64,000 nucleotides of DNA from the NCBI RefSeq assembly GCF_025837155.1, contig NZ_CP107549.1, positions 496,001 through 560,000 of the forward strand. Direction: 5' to 3'. Below the pieces are notes generated by a model that searched no databases, was not told the origin of the DNA, and saw only the letters and a program-made list of their open reading frames with translations. How positions within the stretch are numbered: position 1 is the first letter of the stretch; the number at the start of each line of letters is the position of its first letter. Source of the DNA: Pseudomonas sp. Z8(2022) (GTDB lineage Bacteria > Pseudomonadota > Gammaproteobacteria > Pseudomonadales > Pseudomonadaceae). Both the position numbers and the translations under genes were made by a program. Below are positions 37,637 through 47,487 of the stretch, piece by piece.

Positions 37637-37648
37637 TTGTATATACAA
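37637..37648. promoter_or_regulatory. HutC-type operator near hutI
   Basis: TTGTATATACAA, a perfect 12-bp palindrome with the same TGTATATACA core, 19 bp before the hutI start. Together with the site at 37452 it brackets the divergent hutD-hutI promoter region. Confidence 0.8.
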
Positions 37649-37667
37649 AACAAGTCGGGAGAACCCC

Positions 37668-38885
37668 ATGCCCATGCATTCCACCTCGAAACAGCTCTGG
37701 CGCGATGTACAGGTCTTCGATGGCCTGGCGCAGCTGGACGAGGCGATGAACGTGCTGGTCGAGAACGGCCGCATTGCCGGCCTGTGGTCATCGCGTACTT
37801 TCGACGAGACGCTGGCGCAGGGTGCAGTGGAGGCAGGTCGCGGCGGCGTGATGACCCCAGGCCTGGTCGACTGCCATACCCATCTGGTCTATGCCGGCGA
37901 CCGCGCCGGCGAGTTCGAGCAGCGCCTGGAAGGCGTCAGTTACGAGGAAATCGCCCGCGCCGGCGGCGGCATCCTCAGCAGTGTGCGCGCCACCCGTGCC
38001 GCCAGCGTGGATGACCTGATCGCCGCCAGCCTGCCGCGCCTCGATGCGCTGCTGGCCGATGGCGTGACCACGGTGGAGATCAAGTCCGGCTACGGCCTGA
38101 CCGTCGCCGACGAACTGAAGATGCTGCGTGTGGCCCGTCGCCTGGGCGAGCTGCGGCCGGTGCGGGTCATCACCACGCTGCTCGGTGCCCATGCCCTGCC
38201 GCCGGAGTACAGCGGCCGCGCCGATGACTACGTGAGCCTGGTCTGCGAGGAGATGATCCCAGCGGCCGCCGCCGAGGGCCTGGCCGATGCGGTGGACGTG
38301 TTCTGCGAGGGCATCGGCTTCTCCCCGGCGCAGTGCGAGCGCATCTACCAGGCAGCCCAGGCCCATGGCCTGGCGATCAAGGCGCATGCCGAGCAGCTCT
38401 CCAACCTCGGTGGCAGCGCCCTGGCGGCGCGTTATGGCGCCCTGTCCGCCGACCATATCGAGTATCTGGACGAGGCCGGAGTGCGCGCCATGGCCGAGGC
38501 CGGCACGGTGGCCGTGTTGCTGCCCGGTGCCTTCCACATGCTGCGTGAAACCCGGTTGCCGCCCATCGCGCTGCTGCGCCAGTACGGCGTGCCCATGGCC
38601 GTGGCCAGCGACGCCAACCCCGGCACCTCGCCGATCTGCATGCCGACGCTGATGGCCAACCTGGCCTGCACCCTGCTGCGCCTCACCCCGCGTGAAGCCC
38701 TGGCCGGCATGACCGCCCACGGTGCCCGTGCCCTCGGCCTGGCCGAGCTGGGCCGTATCACCGTCGGCGCCCCGGCCGACCTGTGCCTGTGGGATATCCG
38801 GCAACCGGCCGAACTGGCCTATGCGGTGCAGGCCGGGCGCCTGCGCCAGCGCGTGTTCAATGGAGCCGTCACTCATGCTCGCTGA
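37668..38885 (+). CDS. hutI: Imidazolonepropionase
   Basis: 405-aa amidohydrolase that opens imidazolone-5-propanoate to N-formimino-L-glutamate, step three of histidine breakdown. Metal site [30 protein letters not shown] and [10 protein letters not shown] (catalytic D). ATG 37668 (or 37674) follows CGGGAGAA. First gene of the forward hut operon; its 3' end overlaps hutG by 11 bp. Confidence 0.96.
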   Translation: MPMHSTSKQLWRDVQVFDGLAQLDEAMNVLVENGRIAGLWSSRTFDETLAQGAVEAGRGGVMTPGLVDCHTHLVYAGDRAGEFEQRLEGVSYEEIARAGGGILSSVRATRAASVDDLIAASLPRLDALLADGVTTVEIKSGYGLTVADELKMLRVARRLGELRPVRVITTLLGAHALPPEYSGRADDYVSLVCEEMIPAAAAEGLADAVDVFCEGIGFSPAQCERIYQAAQAHGLAIKAHAEQLSNLGGSALAARYGALSADHIEYLDEAGVRAMAEAGTVAVLLPGAFHMLRETRLPPIALLRQYGVPMAVASDANPGTSPICMPTLMANLACTLLRLTPREALAGMTAHGARALGLAELGRITVGAPADLCLWDIRQPAELAYAVQAGRLRQRVFNGAVTHAR

Positions 38886-39810
38886 TCGTCACAGCATGGC
38901 CGCCTGGAGCGGTCGTACCGACCCGGAAGCCGACAGCGCGCGCTGGCACCAGCGCATCCAGGCGCTGGCCGAAGGCAGCCAGCCGGGCCTGGCCCTGCTC
39001 GGTTTCGCCTGCGACGAGGGCGTGCGCCGCAACCATGGCCGCGTCGGCGCTGCCGGCGCGCCGCAGAGCGTGCGCAAGGCGCTGGCCAACCTGGCCTGGC
39101 ACCGCCAGGCGCCGGCCTACGACGCCGGTGACGTGACCTGCGAGGACGGCGACCTGGAGGCGGCGCAGGCGCGCCTGGCGCACAACGTCTGTGCACTGCT
39201 GGATGCCGGCCATCTGCCGCTGGTGATCGGGGGCGGCCACGAGGTGGCCTTCGGCAGCTGGTCCGGCCTGGCCGAGCATCTCTCCGGCAACCCGGCGCCA
39301 AAAATCGGCATCGTCAACTTCGACGCGCATTTCGACCTGCGCGACGCGACCCATGTGCATTCCTCCGGCACGCCCTTCGCGCAGATTGCCGACCAGTGCG
39401 CCGCCCGCGGCTGGCCGTTCCGCTACGCCTGTGTCGGCGTCAGCCGCGCCAGCAACACCCGCGCGCTGTTCGCCCGCGCCGCCGAGCTGAACGTGCTGGT
39501 GCGCGAGGACCGGGAGATCCGCGAGTCCACCCTGGCCACCATCGGCGCCGAACTGGACGCCTTCGCCGCGGAGTGCGACGCGCTCTACCTGACCATCGAC
39601 ATCGACGTGCTGCCGGCCTGCGAAGCGCCCGGCGTCAGCGCGCCGGCCGCCCGGGGCGTGCGCCTGGAACTGCTTGAGCCGCTGCTCGAACGGCTCAAGG
39701 CCAGCGGCAAGCTGCGCCTGGCCGACCTGGCCGAGATCAACCCGGAATACGACACCGACAACCGTACCGCCAGGGTGGCGGCGCGGCTGATTCACCTGCT
39801 CAGCCTCTGA
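38875..39810 (+). CDS. hutG: Formimidoylglutamase (arginase family HutG)
   Basis: 311 aa of the arginase/agmatinase fold. The Mn2+ sites are visible: [18 protein letters not shown] and [14 protein letters not shown]. This enzyme hydrolyses N-formiminoglutamate directly to glutamate and formamide. It is not the N-formylglutamate deformylase also called HutG in P. aeruginosa and P. putida, and no HutF deiminase is seen here. The cluster therefore encodes the four-step route. ATG 38875 lies inside the end of hutI with GGAG upstream, so translation is coupled. Confidence 0.93.
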   Translation: MLADRHSMAAWSGRTDPEADSARWHQRIQALAEGSQPGLALLGFACDEGVRRNHGRVGAAGAPQSVRKALANLAWHRQAPAYDAGDVTCEDGDLEAAQARLAHNVCALLDAGHLPLVIGGGHEVAFGSWSGLAEHLSGNPAPKIGIVNFDAHFDLRDATHVHSSGTPFAQIADQCAARGWPFRYACVGVSRASNTRALFARAAELNVLVREDREIRESTLATIGAELDAFAAECDALYLTIDIDVLPACEAPGVSAPAARGVRLELLEPLLERLKASGKLRLADLAEINPEYDTDNRTARVAARLIHLLSL

Positions 39811-39861
39811 GCTTCCACGGACGGCGCTTTCCCGCACAACAACAAATACGAGGAAAACCCG

Positions 39862-39906
39862 ATGTCCATTACCGCCCGCCGCGGCCAGGAGCCGTGTCAT
39901 GTCTGA
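39862..39906 (+). CDS. 14-codon leader ORF overlapping the YjiH-type gene
   Basis: Short frame [14 protein letters not shown] with a good ribosome site (ACGAGGAAAACCCG) before its ATG. Its stop TGA (39904-39906) lies just inside the next gene (ATG 39899), so its translation could feed ribosomes to the membrane-protein gene. It may instead be the remnant of a gene deleted between hutG and the transporter. No homology is evident. Confidence 0.35.
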   Translation: MSITARRGQEPCHV

Positions 39907-41224
39907 GTCGCTATCCTTGAGCAGCGGCGTGTCGCGCCAGCGCGCCCTGACCCGTCTGCTGGGCTACAGCCTGATCGGCCTGCTGCTGTTCTTCGTGCCG
40001 TTCGACATCGGCGGTCGCTCGACCATTCTCCTCGACCACGCCGCCAGCGCCCTGCAGCAGCATGCGCGGCCGCTGGTGATCGGCCTGGCGCTGCTGTTCA
40101 TGCTCTGGGGCGCGCTGGCGCCCTGGCTCGACGGCAGCTGGCGCAGGAGCGCGACCCATCGGGTATTCAGTGTGCTCAAGGTGGCCGGCCTGCTGATCGG
40201 CGTGGCCTACCTGCTGCACCTCGGCCCGGACGCGCTGTTCCAGCCGGACATGCTGCCATTCTTGTTCGACAAGCTGGTGCTGAGCCTGGCGCTGATCGTG
40301 CCGCTGGGTTCGCTGGCGCTGGTGTTCCTGATCGGCTTCGGCCTGCTGGAGCTGATCGGCGTGCTGATGCAACCGGTGATGCGGCCGATCTGGCGCACCC
40401 CGGGCAAGTCGGCCATCGACGCTGTGGCGTCCTTCGTCGGCAGCTACTCGGTGGGCCTGCTGATTACCGACCGCATGTACCAGCAGGGCCACTACAGCGT
40501 GCGCGAAGCGGCGATCATCGCCACCGGCTTCTCCACCGTGTCCGCGCCGTTCATGGTGATCATCGCCAAGACCCTGGGCCTGATGGGCCAGTGGAATCTG
40601 TATTTCTGGGGCGCCATGGCGGTGACCTTCGCCGTCACCGCCATCAGCGCGCGCATCTACCCGCTGTCGCGTCTGCCGTCCGAGTCCGCACCCGAGGCGC
40701 AACTGCGGCCCGGTGAAAGCCGTCTGGGCAGCGCCTGGCGCGCCGGCATGCAGCAGGCCAGCATCGCCCCTTCGCTGGGCTCGGCGCTGCGCGAAACCTT
40801 CCTCGACGGCCTGCGCATGACTGCTGCGATCCTGCCGAGCATTCTCGCCGTCGGCCTGCTCGGCTTGTTGGCCGCCAAGTACACCCCGCTGTTCGACGCC
40901 CTCGGCGTGCTGCTCTACCCGCTGACCTGGCTGTTCGGCCTGGCCGAACCCATGCAGGTCGCCCGTGCCATTTCCGCCGGCCTGGCGGAGATGTTCCTGC
41001 CGGCGATGCTGCTCAAGGACGCCGACGTGCTGGTGAAGTTCGTCACCGCCATCGTCTCGGTCAGCAGCGTGCTGTTTCTCTCTGCCTCGATTCCCTGCGT
41101 GCTGGCCACGCGGATCCCGCTGAGCCTCGGCCAGCTGCTGCTGATCTGGCTGCAGCGCACCCTGCTCAGCCTGCTGCTGGCCATTCCGCTGGCCTACCTC
41201 GCTCAATTTCTGGGTTGGCTCTGA
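39899..41224 (+). CDS. YjiH-family Gate-domain membrane protein in hut operon
   Basis: 441 aa with about ten membrane helices. Two Gate (nucleoside-recognition) repeats are suggested by [21 protein letters not shown] (about 177-197) and [20 protein letters not shown] (about 360-380). Gate proteins include nucleoside transporters and spore-maturation proteins; YjiH has no proven substrate. Its place between hutG and hutU, in the same orientation and with short spacing, suggests uptake of histidine or urocanate or export of formamide/ammonia. This is inference. It would stand in for the HutT/HutX transporters of other pseudomonads. Confidence 0.85.
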   Translation: MSESLSLSSGVSRQRALTRLLGYSLIGLLLFFVPFDIGGRSTILLDHAASALQQHARPLVIGLALLFMLWGALAPWLDGSWRRSATHRVFSVLKVAGLLIGVAYLLHLGPDALFQPDMLPFLFDKLVLSLALIVPLGSLALVFLIGFGLLELIGVLMQPVMRPIWRTPGKSAIDAVASFVGSYSVGLLITDRMYQQGHYSVREAAIIATGFSTVSAPFMVIIAKTLGLMGQWNLYFWGAMAVTFAVTAISARIYPLSRLPSESAPEAQLRPGESRLGSAWRAGMQQASIAPSLGSALRETFLDGLRMTAAILPSILAVGLLGLLAAKYTPLFDALGVLLYPLTWLFGLAEPMQVARAISAGLAEMFLPAMLLKDADVLVKFVTAIVSVSSVLFLSASIPCVLATRIPLSLGQLLLIWLQRTLLSLLLAIPLAYLAQFLGWL

Positions 41225-41262
41225 CCGCCCATCACTGACCCGTTCCACAGGAGCCCCGCAAC

Positions 41263-42924
41263 ATGACCAAGTTCCGCGACACCGAAATCCGCGCCCCGCG
41301 CGGCACCCAGCTCAATGCCAAGAGCTGGCTGACCGAAGCGCCGCTGCGCATGCTGATGAACAACCTCGACCCGGACGTGGCCGAGAATCCCAGGGAACTG
41401 GTGGTGTATGGCGGCATCGGCCGCGCCGCGCGCAACTGGGAGTGCTACGACAAGATCGTCGAGACCCTCAAGGAGCTGAACGACGACGAGACCCTGCTGG
41501 TGCAGTCCGGCAAGCCGGTCGGCGTGTTCAAGACCCACGCCAACGCCCCGCGCGTGCTGATCGCCAACTCCAACCTGGTGCCGCACTGGGCGAGCTGGGA
41601 GCACTTCAACGAACTGGATGCCAAGGGCCTGGCCATGTACGGCCAGATGACCGCCGGCAGCTGGATCTACATCGGCAGCCAGGGCATCGTTCAGGGCACC
41701 TACGAGACCTTCGTCGAGGCCGGTCGCCAGCACTACGGCGGCAACCTCAAGGGCCGCTGGGTGCTGACCGCAGGCCTCGGCGGCATGGGCGGCGCCCAGC
41801 CGCTGGCCGCCACCCTGGCCGGCGCCTGCTCGCTGAACATCGAATGCCAGCAGAGCAGCATCGATTTCCGCCTGCGCAGCCGCTATGTCGACGAGCAGGC
41901 CACCGATCTGGACGACGCCCTGGCGCGCATTGCCAGGTACACCAGCGAAGGCAAGGCCATCTCCGTCGCCCTGCTGGGCAACGCCGCCGAAATCCTGCCG
42001 GAGCTGGTGCGCCGTGGCGTGCGTCCGGACATGGTCACCGACCAGACCAGCGCCCACGACCCGCTCAACGGCTACCTGCCGATTGGCTGGACCTGGGAGC
42101 AGTACCGCGACCGCACGCAGACCGACCCCGCCGCCGTGGTCAAGGCCGCAAAGCAGTCCATGGCCGTGCATGTGCAGGCCATGCTCGACTTCCAGAAGAT
42201 GGGCGTGCCGACCTTCGACTACGGCAACAACATCCGCCAGATGGCCAAGGAAGAGGGCGTGAGCAATGCCTTCGACTTCCCCGGCTTCGTCCCGGCCTAT
42301 ATCCGTCCGCTGTTCTGCCGTGGCATCGGCCCGTTCCGCTGGGCGGCGCTGTCCGGCAACCCCGAAGACATCTACAAGACCGACGCCAAGGTCAAGGAAC
42401 TGATCCCGGACGATGCCCACCTGCACCGCTGGCTGGACATGGCCCGCGAGCGCATCGCCTTCCAGGGCCTGCCGGCGCGTATCTGCTGGGTCGGTCTGGG
42501 TCTGCGTGCCAAGCTCGGCCTGGCCTTCAACGAGATGGTACGCAGCGGCGAGTTGTCGGCGCCCATCGTCATCGGCCGCGACCACCTGGACAGCGGCTCG
42601 GTATCCAGCCCCAACCGCGAGACCGAAGCGATGGCCGACGGCTCCGATGCCGTATCCGACTGGCCGCTGCTCAACGCCCTGCTCAACACCGCCAGCGGCG
42701 CCACCTGGGTCTCGCTGCACCATGGCGGCGGCGTGGGCATGGGCTTCTCCCAGCATTCGGGTATGGTCATCGTCTGCGATGGCACCGACGAAGCCGCCGC
42801 GCGCATTGCCCGCGTGCTGACCAACGACCCGGGCACCGGCGTGATGCGTCACGCCGATGCCGGTTACCAGATCGCCATCGATTGCGCCCGCGAGCAGGGT
42901 CTGAAGCTGCCGATGATCGGCTGA
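41263..42924 (+). CDS. hutU: Urocanate hydratase (urocanase)
   Basis: 553 aa, NAD+-dependent conversion of urocanate to imidazolone propanoate, step two of the pathway. Family motifs: [49 protein letters not shown] (NAD loop), [22 protein letters not shown] (catalytic Cys region), and [24 protein letters not shown] lies 9 bp before the ATG. Full length. Confidence 0.98.
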   Translation: MTKFRDTEIRAPRGTQLNAKSWLTEAPLRMLMNNLDPDVAENPRELVVYGGIGRAARNWECYDKIVETLKELNDDETLLVQSGKPVGVFKTHANAPRVLIANSNLVPHWASWEHFNELDAKGLAMYGQMTAGSWIYIGSQGIVQGTYETFVEAGRQHYGGNLKGRWVLTAGLGGMGGAQPLAATLAGACSLNIECQQSSIDFRLRSRYVDEQATDLDDALARIARYTSEGKAISVALLGNAAEILPELVRRGVRPDMVTDQTSAHDPLNGYLPIGWTWEQYRDRTQTDPAAVVKAAKQSMAVHVQAMLDFQKMGVPTFDYGNNIRQMAKEEGVSNAFDFPGFVPAYIRPLFCRGIGPFRWAALSGNPEDIYKTDAKVKELIPDDAHLHRWLDMARERIAFQGLPARICWVGLGLRAKLGLAFNEMVRSGELSAPIVIGRDHLDSGSVSSPNRETEAMADGSDAVSDWPLLNALLNTASGATWVSLHHGGGVGMGFSQHSGMVIVCDGTDEAAARIARVLTNDPGTGVMRHADAGYQIAIDCAREQGLKLPMIG

Positions 42925-42929
42925 ACCTC

Positions 42930-42952
42930 TGGGCAGGCCTGTCGCCTGCCCA
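42930..42952 (+). other. Intercistronic hairpin between hutU and hutH
   Basis: TGGGCAGG (42930-42937) pairs with CCTGCCCA (42945-42952), right after the hutU stop, without a U-tract. It probably protects the hutU 3' end or reduces read-through. No gene lies in the 113-bp spacer. Confidence 0.5.
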
Positions 42953-43037
42953 GCCCATTTACCGCTGCGCGGGGCCGGCCGTTTGCGTCATCATCCGGCC
43001 GGGCCCGCGAGCCGAACCAGTCGTGGAAGAACACTCG

Positions 43038-44573
43038 ATGAGCACCCTGAACCTGAAACCCGGCCAGCTGACCCTGGCCGACCTGCGCGCCGCCTACCAG
43101 GCGCCCGTGCACCTGACTCTGGACGCCTCGGCCCACCCGGCCATCGACGCCAGCGTCGCCTGCGTCGAGAACATCATCGCCGAGGGCCGCACGGCCTACG
43201 GCATCAACACCGGCTTCGGCCTGCTGGCCTCGACCCGCATCGCCAGCGACGACCTGGAAAAGCTGCAGCGTTCGCTGGTGCTGTCCCACGCCGCCGGCAT
43301 CGGTGAGCCGCTGAGTGACGCCATGGTGCGGCTGATCATGCTGCTGAAGATCAACAGCCTGGCGCGCGGCTTCTCCGGCATCCGCCGCAAGGTGATCGAG
43401 GCGCTGATCGCCCTGGTCAACGCCGAGGTCTATCCGCATATCCCGCTGAAGGGCTCGGTCGGCGCGTCCGGCGACCTGGCGCCGCTGGCGCATATGTCGC
43501 TGGTACTGCTGGGCGAAAGCCAGGCGCGGCACAAGGGCCAGTGGCTGCCGGCCAGCGAAGCACTGGCCGTCGCCGGCCTGGAGCCGATGACCCTGGCGGC
43601 CAAGGAGGGCCTGGCGCTGCTCAACGGTACCCAGGTGTCTACCGGCTACGCCCTGCGCGGGCTGTTCGAGGCCGAGGACCTGTACGCCGCCGCCAGCGTC
43701 TGCGGCGCGCTGAGCGTCGAGGCGCTGCTGGGTTCGCGCTCGCCGTTCGATGCGCGCATCCATGCCGCCCGCGGCCAGCGCGGGCAGATCGATGCGGCCG
43801 CCGCCTTCCGTCACCTGCTCGGCGACAGCAGCGAGATCGGCCGCTCCCACGCTGATTGCGACAAGGTGCAGGACCCGTACTCGCTGCGTTGCCAGCCGCA
43901 GGTCATGGGCGCCTGCCTGACCCAGCTGCGCCAGGCCGCCGAGGTGCTGCAGATCGAGGCCAACGCCGTGTCGGACAACCCGCTGGTGTTCGCCGCCGAA
44001 GGCGAGGTGATTTCCGGCGGCAACTTCCACGCCGAGCCGGTGGCCATGGCCGCCGACAATATCGCGCTGGCGATTGCGGAAATTGGCTCTCTCAGTGAAC
44101 GCCGCATCTCGCTGATGATGGACAAGCACATGTCGCAGCTGCCGCCGTTCCTGGTGGCCAATGGCGGGGTCAACTCCGGCTTCATGATCGCCCAGGTCAC
44201 CGCCGCGGCCCTGGCCAGCGACAACAAGGCGCTGGCCCACCCGCACAGCATCGACAGCCTGCCCACCTCGGCCAACCAGGAGGACCACGTGTCCATGGCG
44301 CCGAACGCCGGCAAGCGCCTGTGGGACATGGCCGCCAACACCCGCGGCATCCTCGCCGTCGAGTGGCTCGGCGCCTGCCAGGGTCTGGACTTCCGCGAGG
44401 GACTGAAAAGCACCCCGGCGCTGGAACAGGCGCGGCAGACACTGCGCGCGCGGGTGCCGTACTACGTCGAGGACCGCTTCTTCGCCCCGGACATCGCCGC
44501 CGCCGACGAACTGCTGGCCGAGCGCGTACTGACGCCGCTGCTGCCAGCCGGCATGCTGCCGTCGGTAGGCTGA
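43038..44573 (+). CDS. hutH: Histidine ammonia-lyase
   Basis: 511 aa. First step of histidine catabolism: histidine to urocanate and ammonia. The MIO cofactor is formed from the ASG in [17 protein letters not shown] (about residues 144-146). YGINTGFG (43 onwards), [11 protein letters not shown] and NPLVF are also typical. ATG 43038 gives the normal N-terminus; a much longer same-frame extension runs out of frame through hutU and is spurious. A weak GGAAG lies upstream. Confidence 0.97.
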   Translation: MSTLNLKPGQLTLADLRAAYQAPVHLTLDASAHPAIDASVACVENIIAEGRTAYGINTGFGLLASTRIASDDLEKLQRSLVLSHAAGIGEPLSDAMVRLIMLLKINSLARGFSGIRRKVIEALIALVNAEVYPHIPLKGSVGASGDLAPLAHMSLVLLGESQARHKGQWLPASEALAVAGLEPMTLAAKEGLALLNGTQVSTGYALRGLFEAEDLYAAASVCGALSVEALLGSRSPFDARIHAARGQRGQIDAAAAFRHLLGDSSEIGRSHADCDKVQDPYSLRCQPQVMGACLTQLRQAAEVLQIEANAVSDNPLVFAAEGEVISGGNFHAEPVAMAADNIALAIAEIGSLSERRISLMMDKHMSQLPPFLVANGGVNSGFMIAQVTAAALASDNKALAHPHSIDSLPTSANQEDHVSMAPNAGKRLWDMAANTRGILAVEWLGACQGLDFREGLKSTPALEQARQTLRARVPYYVEDRFFAPDIAAADELLAERVLTPLLPAGMLPSVG

Positions 44574-44586
44574 GAACGGCGGTAGC

Positions 44587-44642
44587 GTAGCCCGGATGCA
44601 ATCCGGGGCCTTGATATAGGCCCCGGATTGCATCCGGGCTAC
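44587..44642. repeat. REPIN-like perfect inverted repeat
   Basis: Two exact 24-bp arms (44587-44610 and 44619-44642) around TTGATATA. Each arm begins TAGCCCGGATGCAATCCGGG, a common Pseudomonas REP type different from the GTAGGAGCGG family. It lies between hutH and hutC and could end or stabilise the hut transcript. GCAGGAGCCGCGCCCCGCGG at ~44653 is a further REP-like fragment. Confidence 0.85.
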
Positions 44643-44799
44643 GGTCTTTGTGCAGGAGCCGCGCCCCGCGGCGAATGGTGATCATGCCGCAGCTCTTGCT
44701 GAGTGGCCGCGACCGCTTACGTCCTGAGGCAGGGCTCCTGCGAGATCATTCGTAGGGCTGATGTATCATCCGCGCACCGGGCATTACCAAGGAGTTGCC

Positions 44800-45513
44800 G
44801 TGACCAGTCCCACCCCGCGCTACAAGGCCATCGAGGATTTTCTTCTCGAGCGCATTCACGGCGGTGCCTATCCGGTCAATCACCAGATTCCGCCCGAGGA
44901 GCAGTTGGCCCGAGATTTCGGCGTCAGCCGCATGACCGCCAACAAGGCGATCCAGAATCTGGTGCAGAAGGGTTATCTGGTGCGTCAGGCCGGGCTTGGC
45001 ACCTTCGTCACCGATCGCAAGGCCGAGTCGCCGCTGCACGAGGTGATGAACATCGCCAGTGAGGTGCGTGGTCGTGGGCACGCGTACAGCAACGTCGTGG
45101 TGCGTTGCGAGGCCATCGCAGCCGATGACGAGGTGGCCCTGCGCCTCGGCTTGCGTCTGGGCGGTGAGGTGTTTCACAGCATCCTCGTGCACCTGCAGGA
45201 TGGCCTGCCGATCCAGCTCGAGGACCGCTTCGTCAATCCGCGCTGGGTGCCGCATTACCTGCAGAGCGATTTCACCCAGGTCACGCCCAACGAGGTGCTG
45301 GTCGCCAGTTGCCCGATCTCGGACGTCGAGCATGTAGTGGAAGCGGTGCTGGTAGATGCGCGCACGGCCGAACTGCTGCAAATCGACCCGGCCATGCCCT
45401 GCCTGAGCGTGATTCGCCGTACCTGGTCGGACGATCACCTGATCAGCTACGCGCGGCTGATCCATCCTGGTGATCGCTACAAGCTGCGCTCGCTGCACAA
45501 GCGCAGAGGCTAG
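44800..45513 (+). CDS. hutC: Histidine-utilisation repressor HutC
   Basis: 237-aa GntR/HutC-family repressor. A winged helix occupies about 7-75 (RYKAIEDFLLERIHGGAYPVNHQIPPEEQLARDFGVSRMTANKAI) and a UTRA effector domain (urocanate-binding) about 95-230. The GTG start 44800 has AAGGAG 6 bp upstream; ATG 44761 would add a spurious leader. It is encoded after the structural genes, separated by a REPIN, and likely has its own promoter. It should bind the TGTATATACA palindromes at the hutD-hutI region. Confidence 0.94.
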   Translation: MTSPTPRYKAIEDFLLERIHGGAYPVNHQIPPEEQLARDFGVSRMTANKAIQNLVQKGYLVRQAGLGTFVTDRKAESPLHEVMNIASEVRGRGHAYSNVVVRCEAIAADDEVALRLGLRLGGEVFHSILVHLQDGLPIQLEDRFVNPRWVPHYLQSDFTQVTPNEVLVASCPISDVEHVVEAVLVDARTAELLQIDPAMPCLSVIRRTWSDDHLISYARLIHPGDRYKLRSLHKRRG

Positions 45514-45547
45514 GCTTTCCCTTAGCGGCTAAAGCCCGCCGCGCCGG

Positions 45548-46216
45548 TCAGTCGGTGATCAGCTGATCAACCAGCGACGGGTCGTCGATAAAGCGATTGC
45601 GTGTACCCTGCAGCGTTTCGATCTTATCGTTGCGCGCCTTTTCCTCTGCATCGGGCGGGTCCATGCGGTGCCAGGCCTTGTACATAGGCACCAGGCCGAC
45701 GATGGGCAGGCCGTACTCGACATGCATGTAGAAGATCGCCCGGGCGATGTTGCCCTTGGCTTCGTCGCGCGGCTCCACCAGCTGGAAGCTGGTCTTCAGG
45801 TCGCAGCCGATATCGGCGAACTTGCTCGGTATGTCATCGCCCAGGTCGGCGAACTGCGCGTTGCGCCGCACCAGCTCCACGCGTGCCAATGCCGGGTAGT
45901 AGTTGTGCAGGTCGGCGACGATGTATGGGTAGCGCGGGTTCATGATGGTGCACTGACGGTCGGTGACGCAGCGCATCGAGCTTTTGAGCTGCTTGCTGCT
46001 GTAGATCGGGCTGGCCGTCAGCGTGCCGCTTTCGCGGGCGAAGGGCTGGGCACAGTACAGCGTGGTGCCGCCGTTGCCGTAGAGGTTCTGCCAGAATGCC
46101 TGGTCGATCGCCTGTTTGACGTCGCTCAGCTGGGTCTGGCCGTTGGCCAGGGAGGAGGTGCTGATGGCGGCTGAGAGGCAGCCGATCAGCAGGGTGACCG
46201 TGCGAATCATATTCAT
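45548..46216 (-). CDS. Endonuclease I (EndA-like) family secreted nuclease
   Basis: 222 aa with a signal peptide (MNMIRTVTLLIGCLSAAISTSSLA). The mature part carries endonuclease I features: RYPYIVADLHNYYPALARVELVRRN (His-Me finger region), CDLKTSFQLVEPRDEAKGNIARAIFYMHVEYG, and MDPPDAEEKARNDKIETLQGTRNRFIDDPSL. Periplasmic/extracellular DNases of this family degrade dsDNA for nutrient use or uptake control. The N/D..GNIAR motif and terminal NRFIDDP agree with active members. ATG 46210 is an alternative start with better spacing to GGGGG. The lead HN catalytic pair is HN in LHNYYP. Confidence 0.83.
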   Translation of the reverse strand: MNMIRTVTLLIGCLSAAISTSSLANGQTQLSDVKQAIDQAFWQNLYGNGGTTLYCAQPFARESGTLTASPIYSSKQLKSSMRCVTDRQCTIMNPRYPYIVADLHNYYPALARVELVRRNAQFADLGDDIPSKFADIGCDLKTSFQLVEPRDEAKGNIARAIFYMHVEYGLPIVGLVPMYKAWHRMDPPDAEEKARNDKIETLQGTRNRFIDDPSLVDQLITD

Positions 46217-46375
46217 GCCCCCGTGACTCCGTTGTCGGCGTCTGTTGTTTTTGTAGGACGAGGTGAAGTCTAGCAAGACGTGCGTCACAAAAAACATCGC
46301 AAAATGCGCTGGCCAATTGGGGATGGCTCGGGACAGGTGAGAGCCGTCCCGAATCGTCTTTCTACGAGGGAATCG

Positions 46376-46393
46376 TGTAAGCGATGGCTTACA
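46376..46393 (+). promoter_or_regulatory. GacA upstream activating sequence
   Basis: TGTAAGCGATGGCTTACA, an exact match to the GacA box TGTAAG-N6-CTTACA including the central AT. It sits in a larger palindrome (46372-46397, flanks ATCG/CGAT). It lies ~60 bp before a -10-like TACTCT (46438-46443). Confidence 0.95.
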
Positions 46394-46449
46394 CGATGTC
46401 GCGATTATCGCCACTGTCGATCGATCAGGTACGGGCGTACTCTTCCGCT

Positions 46450-46576
46450 TATGGATTCAGCGCAGGAAGCGCCTAGACAAACAGGGACACACTGGACAGC
46501 CACCAGGACGGTGAGCAGATCAAGGATGTCAGGACAACAGTCTGCAAGGCCCCGCAATCGCGGGGTTTTCTTTTTT
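46450..46576 (+). ncRNA. rsmY: RsmY-type small RNA (RsmA/CsrA sponge)
   Basis: A ~125-nt RNA with seven GGA motifs (46453, 46465, 46485, 46494, 46506, 46524, 46532). One is presented in a hairpin loop GCGCAGGAAGCGC, and several are in the ANGGA form. It ends in a terminator: CCCCGC (46550-46555), AATC, GCGGGG (46560-46565), then TTTTCTTTTTT. The perfect GacA box upstream and this structure define the RsmX/Y/Z family, which sequesters the RNA-binding regulator RsmA. Naming it rsmY rests on sequence type and on position before the MOSC/aminotransferase-like genes. The 5' end is estimated. Confidence 0.88.
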
Positions 46577-46608
46577 CTGCCCGGCAGTTTTCCCCTCTCT
46601 TCTGCCTT

Positions 46609-47487
46609 TCAGGCGGCTTGCTGTTCGCTGTGTAAGCGCTCGAACCAGTCCAGCGTCTCGTCCCACAGCCGCTGCGCCGCAGGGCGGAAATACCCCATAT
46701 GACCGATATTGCCCAGGCCCTCGGCTTGTGAATCGAGCGTGCGCGCCTGATAGGGCGCATTGACGTAGGCGGCCATGAAGGCGTCGCGCGAGGCGGGCGG
46801 CGCCCACAGGTCATCCAGCGTGTTGAGCGCCATGATGGGCGTGCGTACCTGGGCGAAGCGCTCGGCCAGCCCCGGCATCTGCGGGTCGTCGAAGAAGTAG
46901 CGGGGGAAGCGGCACCAGCGCTTCCACTGGCGGTAGACCCCCAGCGGCAGATCTTCGCCCATGCCCAGCTTGCTCCAGGCCAGATAACCCTTGTAACTCG
47001 TCATCAGCGGGCCGATCAGCCGCCACATGGTCAGCACGCGAAGCTGCTCTGTTCGGGGCATCCAGCCGTGCCAGCCGGCGCCGGTGCCGAAGGTGCAGAA
47101 GCCGGCGACCTGATCATGGTTGGGCAGCAGACCGAAGGCGTGGCCGCCGAAGGAATGGCCGATCATGAACAGCGGGTGTTCGGGATGCCGGTGCTGATCC
47201 ACCGCCGCGGCGAGGTCGAGATGGGCCCAGTCCAGATACTCCATCTCGAAACCGCGCAGGTTGTCCGGCCTGGACTGGCCGATGCCGCGGTAGTCCAGGG
47301 TCAGGGTGTTGAAACCGCGGCTGGCCGCATGTTCGGCGAAGCGCCGGTAGAAGCCCTGCGGCACGCCGGTGGCCCCGGCGATCAGCAGCTGCGCCTTGGG
47401 ATGCTCTGCGTGATAGCGCGTAGCGGCCAGAGGGTAATCGTCGAGGGCCAGCAGGGGCTGGGTTTCGCGGCGAACTGGGGTGTTCAT
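46609..47487 (-). CDS. Alpha/beta hydrolase
   Basis: 292 aa, serine hydrolase fold: nucleophile elbow IGHSFGGHAFG (S ~111), oxyanion region IAGATGVPQGFYRRFA (35-50), acid in NTLDDLWAPPASRD and a His in NIGHMGYFRP. It resembles the YheT/esterase-like group of predicted hydrolases; the substrate is unknown. Its ATG overlaps the stop of the upstream TetR gene (ATGA), so both form one autoregulated unit. Confidence 0.85.
   Translation of the reverse strand: MNTPVRRETQPLLALDDYPLAATRYHAEHPKAQLLIAGATGVPQGFYRRFAEHAASRGFNTLTLDYRGIGQSRPDNLRGFEMEYLDWAHLDLAAAVDQHRHPEHPLFMIGHSFGGHAFGLLPNHDQVAGFCTFGTGAGWHGWMPRTEQLRVLTMWRLIGPLMTSYKGYLAWSKLGMGEDLPLGVYRQWKRWCRFPRYFFDDPQMPGLAERFAQVRTPIMALNTLDDLWAPPASRDAFMAAYVNAPYQARTLDSQAEGLGNIGHMGYFRPAAQRLWDETLDWFERLHSEQQAA

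Noticed and set aside
41442..43037. N-terminal extension of hutH through hutU
   Set aside because: The frame is open by chance in high-GC DNA. hutU is certain in the other frame, and histidine ammonia-lyase starts at 43038 with the normal N-terminus.
44593..44760. Search for a HutC operator directly before hutC
   Set aside because: No TGTATATACA-type palindrome occurs between the REPIN and the hutC start, so autoregulation through that site is not supported.
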